Shown here one piece after another: positions 6,344 to 9,554 of a DNA stretch of 9,554 bases. Where the stretch lies: assembly GCA_012719015.1 (NCBI GenBank), contig JAAYBE010000142.1, positions 1 to 9,554 of the forward strand, in the 5' to 3' direction. The notes under the pieces were generated by a model. That model did not search any database. It was not told the origin of the DNA and saw nothing but the letters and a program-made list of their open reading frames with translations. Origin of the DNA: Actinomycetota bacterium (GTDB lineage Bacteria; Actinomycetota; Thermoleophilia; UBA2241). The position numbers were made by a program, and so were the translations under genes. How positions within the stretch are numbered: the stretch's first letter is position 1; every line of letters begins with the position of its first letter.

Positions 6344-7582
6344 TCAGTTGGCCGCGGCGACGTCCTTGCGGAACACCGGCATGTTGCGCACGCCCATCTC
6401 GGCGATGAACGCGTCGCGCACGTCCCGGGTGAGCTCCTCCGGGCAGATCATGCCCTTCTGGGTGATCCTGCCCTCGACGATGAACTCGGCGTAGATGCTC
6501 GCCGGCGTGCTGGTGCCGTAGCTGACGCAGGTGGCGCCGGGGATCTGGCCGTTGACCCACTTGATGTCAGGCGGATAGATGTAGTAGCCGATCGTGGCCG
6601 GCTTGCCGTTCTTCTCGCCGATGCAGTCGACCGTGACCACGCCGAAGTCGGTGATCTCACCGGCGAGGGCGAGTCTGGCGAGCTCGTCGGCCGGCGGGTT
6701 CGGCTCCAGGGTGGCAACGAACACGTCGATGGGCCGGATCTCACTGCCGTCCTTGAGCTTGACGGGGTATTTGCTCGTCATACCGGAGGCGACGAGCGCG
6801 TGGTCGGCGTCCAGACCGGCCTCGTCGCCGCCCATCTTGAAGTCGACGTAACGCAGGCCCTTCTCGCCCAGCGCTTTGGGCAGCGTGCGCGGCAGGGTGG
6901 TGACCTCTTCGTGGTCGTGGGCGATGACGGTGCCGAGGCCGAACGGCTCCGGGAACGGGTACTGCTCGCGGCGCCCGAAGATCTCGACGCGCTTGAACTC
7001 GCCGTCCTCGTAGACGAGCGGCGGCTGCGCGCAGTCGATGTAGTAGGTCTCCTGCGACCACACCTGCAGCGGGACCGGGGAGTCGAAGAGGGCGTAGTCC
7101 TTGATCCGGATCTCGAAGCACTTGTCGAGGTCCTCGTAACCGTTGGCGGCGAACGTGTTGGTGACGCCCGGGTCCATCCCGGTGCTGAGGAGCGCGAGTT
7201 GACCCTGCTTCTCGAACTCAGGGGCCAGGGTCATCTGGTCGACATACGCCTCGTCGATGGTCTGGGTGCGCGTCTGGCCCTGCGCCATGTCCTGGTAGGC
7301 GGCGCCGCACTTGAGACACGCCCTCATGATCCCCTTGTTGAACTCGGGGATGACAGCGTTGACGACGAGCTTGCAGCCCTCACCGGCATTGGCGACCATG
7401 TCGCTGTCGCCGGCGTCGATGAACTGCGGGCGCGCCTTGCCGTTGCCGACCTGACCGGCGACGAACGCGGCGCGGCCCTCGTCGTAGTCGGCGACCACGA
7501 TCTCCGTGACGGCCGGGTTGCGTCCGAGGTTCCAGGTGATGACCTGGCCCTGCATACCTGCACCGACGATAAGGACCTTCAT
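6344..7582 (-). CDS. Saccharopine/lysine dehydrogenase-family oxidoreductase
   Basis: A 412-residue cytoplasmic NAD(P)-dependent enzyme. The N-terminal Rossmann domain begins MKVLIVGAGMQGQVITWNL with the dinucleotide loop G7-A-G9-M-Q-G12. Asp32 at the end of strand 2 (VVADYD) would contact the ribose hydroxyls and favours NAD over NADP. LVVNAVIPEFN (72-82) and STGMDPGVTN (133-142) are typical of the saccharopine dehydrogenase superfamily. The C-terminal part resembles bacterial lysine 6-dehydrogenase (PFPEPFG...HDHEEVTTLPRTLP at 209-235 and EGRITQKGMICPEEL at 370-384). Such enzymes oxidise or form C-N bonds in amino acids. Lysine, saccharopine, carboxynorspermidine or another imino acid could be the substrate; I cannot decide. 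ATG 7582 has AAGGAGG 8 nt upstream. The gene stands alone between a convergent gene and the zinc-ribbon gene, with its own promoter and a long, possibly switch-like leader. Confidence 0.9.
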   Translation of the reverse strand: MKVLIVGAGMQGQVITWNLGRNPAVTEIVVADYDEGRAAFVAGQVGNGKARPQFIDAGDSDMVANAGEGCKLVVNAVIPEFNKGIMRACLKCGAAYQDMAQGQTRTQTIDEAYVDQMTLAPEFEKQGQLALLSTGMDPGVTNTFAANGYEDLDKCFEIRIKDYALFDSPVPLQVWSQETYYIDCAQPPLVYEDGEFKRVEIFGRREQYPFPEPFGLGTVIAHDHEEVTTLPRTLPKALGEKGLRYVDFKMGGDEAGLDADHALVASGMTSKYPVKLKDGSEIRPIDVFVATLEPNPPADELARLALAGEITDFGVVTVDCIGEKNGKPATIGYYIYPPDIKWVNGQIPGATCVSYGTSTPASIYAEFIVEGRITQKGMICPEELTRDVRDAFIAEMGVRNMPVFRKDVAAAN

Positions 7583-7587
7583 CGCGG

Positions 7588-7667
7588 CCCCCTCCTTCCC
7601 TGTGGCCGCGCCCGGACGGGCGCGTGCGTCTCCCCTGCAGCCGTGGTTGTACCACGAAGGGGGGAGA
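7588..7667 (-). promoter_or_regulatory. Leader of the dehydrogenase gene with alternative structures and a possible anti-Shine-Dalgarno segment
   Basis: On the minus-strand RNA, stem A pairs UCUCCCC (7667-7661) with GGGGAGA (7635-7629) and encloses an inner hairpin CGUGGU (7656-7651) / ACCACG (7647-7642) with loop ACA. Stem B pairs CGCGCCCG (7624-7617) with CGGGCGCG (7614-7607). The ribosome site AAGGAGG is at 7597-7591. The segment CUCCCCCCUUC (7666-7656) can also pair with GAAGGAGGGGG (7598-7588): 10 of 11 positions pair, one of them G-U. It overlaps the 5' arm of stem A, so the two folds exclude each other. This is the layout of a translational switch, but no known riboswitch class is recognised. 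Confidence 0.4.
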
Positions 7668-7680
7668 TAGACAAGTAATC

Positions 7681-7720
7681 AGTCTACGATATTCGCACGA
7701 ACCACGCTGTGACACCACGC
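7681..7720 (-). promoter_or_regulatory. Promoter of the dehydrogenase gene with GCGTGGT direct repeats upstream
   Basis: On the minus strand TAGACT (7686-7681, inside the shared 8-mer GTAGACTG) is the -10 box and would start RNA near 7674, leaving about 90 nt of leader. No standard -35 is present. Two copies of GCGTGGT (7720-7714 and 7707-7701), spaced 13 nt apart, cover the -35 region, and the core CGTGGT recurs in the leader palindrome (7656-7642). This could be a regulator site, replacing the -35 function, but evidence is only the repeats. The rest of the 180-nt gap (7583-7762) holds the leader and no gene. Confidence 0.45.
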
Positions 7721-7762
7721 AGACCGTCGCGAGTTGAGCGAGTCACCGTCGCTTTCGTGGGG

Positions 7763-8410
7763 TCACGAGACCGGCGCGCCGCAGCCTGAGCAGAACTTGG
7801 CCCCCGGCTGCAGCCGCGCGCCGCACTGCGAGCAGTGCCGGACTGCCTTGAGGTCGGCCCCGCACTGCGGGCAGAACTTCGCGTTCGTGGCCTGCGGGGC
7901 GCCGCACTTCGGACAGGAGGCCGTGATGCCCTCACGCCAGTCGGCCTCGGTGAGGTGCTTGTCCTCCTCGGCCATCTTGGCGTGCGCCCAGACCTCCTCC
8001 ACCGACCTACTCGCCTGCGCGGCCGCCATCTCCACGCCGAGGTCCGGGGCGCACTGCTTGCAGAGGCCTTTCTTCTCGTTCCAGCAGTGGTCGCGGCACA
8101 TCCACGCGCTGCAGCGCGGACACTGGACGAACCTGGGCCGGATCTGTTCGGCCGCCTTGCGGAAGGCCTTGTCGCTGGCCTTCTCCCAGGCGGCGGACTT
8201 GGCGCGCTGGGTCACGTCGGCCGCGCGCCCGAACACCCCGCCCAGCAACCCGCTGGCGCTGTCGAGGACGTTGGTCGCGGCGCTCAGCCCGAAGGTGTCG
8301 AACTCCGTGCGGTATCCGTTGCCGCACCGGTCGCAGAAGAACTCGAACTGGAAGCCGTTGTCGGTGCTGAGGTCGCTGTAGTTCCTGGTGAACTCGATCT
8401 CGCCGGCCAT
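7763..8410 (-). CDS. Zinc-ribbon repeat protein
   Basis: A 215-residue soluble protein with 17 cysteines in CxxC-type zinc-binding groups. The N-terminal part (FTRNYSDLSTDNGFQFEFFCDRC) has a CxxC at C26/C29 followed by a Gly/Ala-rich segment (41-65). A helical charged segment (66-90) leads to a Cys/His cluster at C97, C100, C105, H108, C109, C117 and C120. A second helical stretch (125-160) precedes two classic zinc ribbons at the C terminus: C166/C169 with C180/C183, and C193/C196 with C207/C210. Zinc-ribbon proteins starting this way are, from memory, widespread in bacteria and uncharacterised. The ribbons may bind nucleic acid or protein partners; no catalytic motif is seen. The start ATG 8410 has AGGAGG 10 nt upstream. 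Its promoter lies in the gap before the tRNA gene, so it is likely transcribed alone. Confidence 0.88.
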   Translation of the reverse strand: MAGEIEFTRNYSDLSTDNGFQFEFFCDRCGNGYRTEFDTFGLSAATNVLDSASGLLGGVFGRAADVTQRAKSAAWEKASDKAFRKAAEQIRPRFVQCPRCSAWMCRDHCWNEKKGLCKQCAPDLGVEMAAAQASRSVEEVWAHAKMAEEDKHLTEADWREGITASCPKCGAPQATNAKFCPQCGADLKAVRHCSQCGARLQPGAKFCSGCGAPVS

Positions 8411-8465
8411 AGGTGGATGTCCTCCTGTGCGAGACTGTCGCAGCCCGTGTGTCTGCCCTCATAGG

Positions 8466-8493
8466 AGAATATGCGACGGGCTCCGTATCCCAA
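8466..8493 (-). promoter_or_regulatory. Putative promoter of the zinc-ribbon gene
   Basis: On the minus strand TTGGGA (8493-8488) and TATTCT (8471-8466) are 16 nt apart, close to sigma-70 consensus in both halves. Transcription would begin near 8459, about 50 nt before the start codon. The rest of the 156-nt gap between the tRNA gene and this coding region shows nothing recognisable. Confidence 0.5.
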
Positions 8494-8566
8494 ACTCATC
8501 CTGGCCCGGCGCGGCGTCAGGCCGGCGACGCACCTCGCCTCTGAGCGGGAGCATGCGAGAAGAGGG

Positions 8567-8642
8567 TGGTGGAGCATAGCGGAATCGAACCGCTGACCTC
8601 CTGGGTGCGATCCAGGCGCTCTCCCAGCTGAGCTAATGCCCC
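8567..8642 (-). tRNA. tRNA-Ala (anticodon CGC)
   Basis: A complete 76-nt tRNA with encoded CCA. Acceptor arms GGGGCAT and ATGCTCC pair over 7 bp with the G3-U70 wobble that is the identity mark of tRNA-Ala, and the discriminator is A. The D arm (AGCTCAGCTGGGAGAGC), the anticodon stem CCTGG/CCAGG with loop ATCGCAC (anticodon CGC at 8607-8609, reading GCG) and the T arm (AGCGGTTCGAATCCGCT) are all intact. GCG is a frequent alanine codon in GC-rich genomes. The loop has A32 opposite C38, a less common pair. Confidence 0.98.
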
Positions 8643-8650
8643 ACGCGGCA

Positions 8651-8701
8651 CCCGGACGTTCCGGGACATCGTAGTATGTGCCATTCCCCGGCTGCGGGCA
8701 A
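8651..8701 (-). promoter_or_regulatory. Putative tRNA-Ala promoter and 5' hairpin
   Basis: On the minus strand TTGCCC (8701-8696) and CATACT (8678-8673) are 17 nt apart, a plausible weak promoter for the tRNA gene. A perfect 6-bp hairpin, CCCGGA with 3-nt loop (8651-8665), follows and would lie in the pre-tRNA leader. It could instead help end transcription of the DUF4389 gene whose stop is at 8703. Confidence 0.35.
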
Positions 8702-8702
8702 G

Positions 8703-9554
<852 letters not shown>

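Overview
This is a GC-rich window with closely packed genes on both strands, high GC in third codon positions and purine-rich ribosome sites. It looks like chromosomal DNA of a high-GC bacterium, most likely an actinobacterium. A class such as Thermoleophilia is possible from the gene types, but that is a guess. No phage, transposon, CRISPR or plasmid genes are visible.

Layout. (1) Positions 4609 to 1, minus strand: a promoter, a leader of about 140 nt with three hairpins, then a class I/II aminotransferase, a GcvT-SHMT fusion protein (901 aa) joined to it by an ATGA overlap, and a class I SAM-dependent methyltransferase cut by the left edge. (2) Plus strand, diverging from this: trpS, probably leaderless, then a 156-aa protein of unknown function under its own promoter. 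(3) A 38-nt perfect palindrome between convergent genes. (4) Minus strand: a saccharopine/lysine dehydrogenase-like oxidoreductase whose leader can fold in two mutually exclusive ways, one of which hides the ribosome site. (5) Minus strand: a protein with several zinc-ribbon motifs, a tRNA-Ala(CGC), and a membrane protein with two DUF4389 repeats and a proline-rich tail, cut by the right edge.

How the genes fit together. The minus-strand operon joins transamination (PLP), folate-dependent aminomethyl or methyl transfer (GcvT fold), folate- and PLP-dependent glycine/serine conversion (SHMT fold) and SAM-dependent methylation. This suggests amino-acid-linked one-carbon metabolism, perhaps breakdown or interconversion of glycine, an N-methylated glycine or serine. 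No gcvP, gcvH or lpd lies in the window. The substrate is unknown and the pathway is inference.

The strongest leads are the GcvT-SHMT fusion and its operon, the two structured leaders, and an identical GTAGACTG -10 box at three separate promoters.
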